Shown here: positions 63,509-64,000 of the stretch, piece by piece
Numbering within the stretch: the first letter of the stretch is position 1
How the letters are laid out: every line of letters begins with the position of its first letter
DNA from: Symbiodinium sp. CCMP2592
Taxonomy: Eukaryota > Sar > Dinophyceae > Suessiales > Symbiodiniaceae
Direction of reading: 5' to 3'
Length of the DNA stretch: 64,000 nucleotides
Assembly (NCBI GenBank): GCA_905221615.1
Contig: CAJNDT010006147.1
Location: forward strand, 1,231,152 to 1,295,151
Program-made: the position numbers and the translations under genes
The notes under the pieces: model-generated
Seen by the model: only the letters and a program-made list of their open reading frames with translations
Told to the model about the DNA's origin: nothing
Databases searched by the model: none

Positions 63509-64000
63509 CTAGCAAAGCTTTCGCTTTTGCTGGTGCATATAAGCCTTCCAAGCTTCTCTACCAACCAACCTCATCCCCGCAAAGTTCGGGTTCTCGCAAA
63601 CATCACAGCCGCTACCTCGGCATCGCTTGCAACCGTAGCCCTCTGCAGCTTTCTTAGCAGCAGGCTTTTTCATCACTTTCTTCGCCTTCGTCTGATGCTT
63701 GTCCTTGTCGCCGGTGGTCTGCTTCTTCATGGGATTGTTCTTTTTGCCGGTGCCCTGCTTCTTCATGGGATTCTTGTTCTTTTTGCCGGTGCCCTGCTTC
63801 TTCATGGGATTCTTGTCCTTTTTGCCGGTGCCCTGCTTGTTGGAATTCCTCCCATTTTTGGTCTTCTCTTCAACCTCGATCATTGCCTGCTTCTCGTACT
63901 CCTCCAACGACAAGTTACCCGAGCCCGCTGCATGCCCCTTCTGCTGCAAAGCAGGCGGGTCCTGCACTCCCGGTGACGGGTGCTGCTGCTGCTGCTGCTG
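63509..64000 (-). CDS. partial Lys-rich protein with C-terminal Cys cluster
   Basis: The frame is open from the window edge (a CAG-encoded Gln run, QQQQQQ, then HPSPGVQDPPALQQKG) to the stop at 63509, so the N-terminus lies outside. It continues LSLEEYEKQAMIEVEEK, then three to four copies of a GTGKKNKNPMKKQ unit encoded by a 39-45-bp minisatellite, a KAKKVMKKPAAKK basic stretch, and a C-terminal module GYGCKRCRGSGCDVCENP followed by NFAGMRLVGREAWKAYM. The Cys pattern is C-x2-C-x4-C-x2-C, suggesting a zinc-bound knuckle; I recall similar Cys-rich tails in dinoflagellate proteins. The Lys-rich repeats suggest nucleic-acid binding. The function is unknown. A transcript could be spliced before the visible part. 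Confidence 0.6.
   Translation of the reverse strand, partial: QQQQQQHPSPGVQDPPALQQKGHAAGSGNLSLEEYEKQAMIEVEEKTKNGRNSNKQGTGKKDKNPMKKQGTGKKNKNPMKKQGTGKKNNPMKKQTTGDKDKHQTKAKKVMKKPAAKKAAEGYGCKRCRGSGCDVCENPNFAGMRLVGREAWKAYMHQQKRKLC
63700..63845 (-). repeat. coding minisatellite, 39-45-bp units
   Basis: TTCTTCATGGGATTCTTGTC and TTTTTGCCGGTGCCCTGC alternate through about four units inside the Lys-rich gene. One unit lacks six bases, which preserves the frame. Confidence 0.8.

Overview
The window looks like nuclear DNA of a dinoflagellate, most likely a member of the Symbiodiniaceae. Three things suggest this. Plant/dinoflagellate-type telomere motifs (TTTAGGG/CCCTAAA) are scattered through the non-coding DNA. 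The coding DNA is intron-rich and all but the LINE lies on one strand. The recognisable proteins belong to families I remember as hugely expanded in dinoflagellate genomes (DLFSG...CSSW...EQP methyltransferase-like, FAGR, and D-x-x-H transposase-like proteins). The species cannot be fixed from sequence alone. No rRNA, tRNA, CRISPR or bacterial-type operon was seen.

Layout. (1) About 1-25.4 kb is essentially gene-free. It is a mosaic of degenerate TTTAGGG tracts, microsatellites and dozens of short (about 60-135 bp) palindromic elements ending in TA. (2) About 25.4-28.5 kb (+) holds a 5'-truncated LINE whose surviving ORF carries the end of a reverse transcriptase, four zinc-finger motifs and then a ubiquitin-specific protease (USP) domain with Cys box, QQDA box and GHY box. 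This is the most unusual object in the window. (3) About 29.7-41 kb (-) is an intron-rich gene block, read right to left. It holds an unknown protein (39.6-40.95 kb), a FAGR-family protein (38.2-39.55 kb), a cytosine-methyltransferase-like protein (36.0-37.0 kb) with a possible continuation (34.0-35.9 kb), and a transposase-like gene (29.7-31.5 kb). (4) About 41.3-59.6 kb returns to gene-free DNA with the same palindromic families, several nested in each other with clean TA duplications. (5) About 59.9-64 kb (-) holds an intron-less 708-codon transposase-like gene flanked by GCATGC-rich repeats, and the 3' part of a small Lys-rich, Cys-cluster protein that runs off the window end.

The palindromic elements fall into roughly fifteen families, lettered A-P here. 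Their TA boundaries suggest mobilisation by a Tc1/mariner-like transposase not encoded in this window. The two gene blocks (3 and 5) and the LINE contain almost none of these elements. The blocks are therefore either shielded by selection or are themselves more recently inserted large mobile cassettes. Exon boundaries given for the - strand genes are hand-read and approximate.
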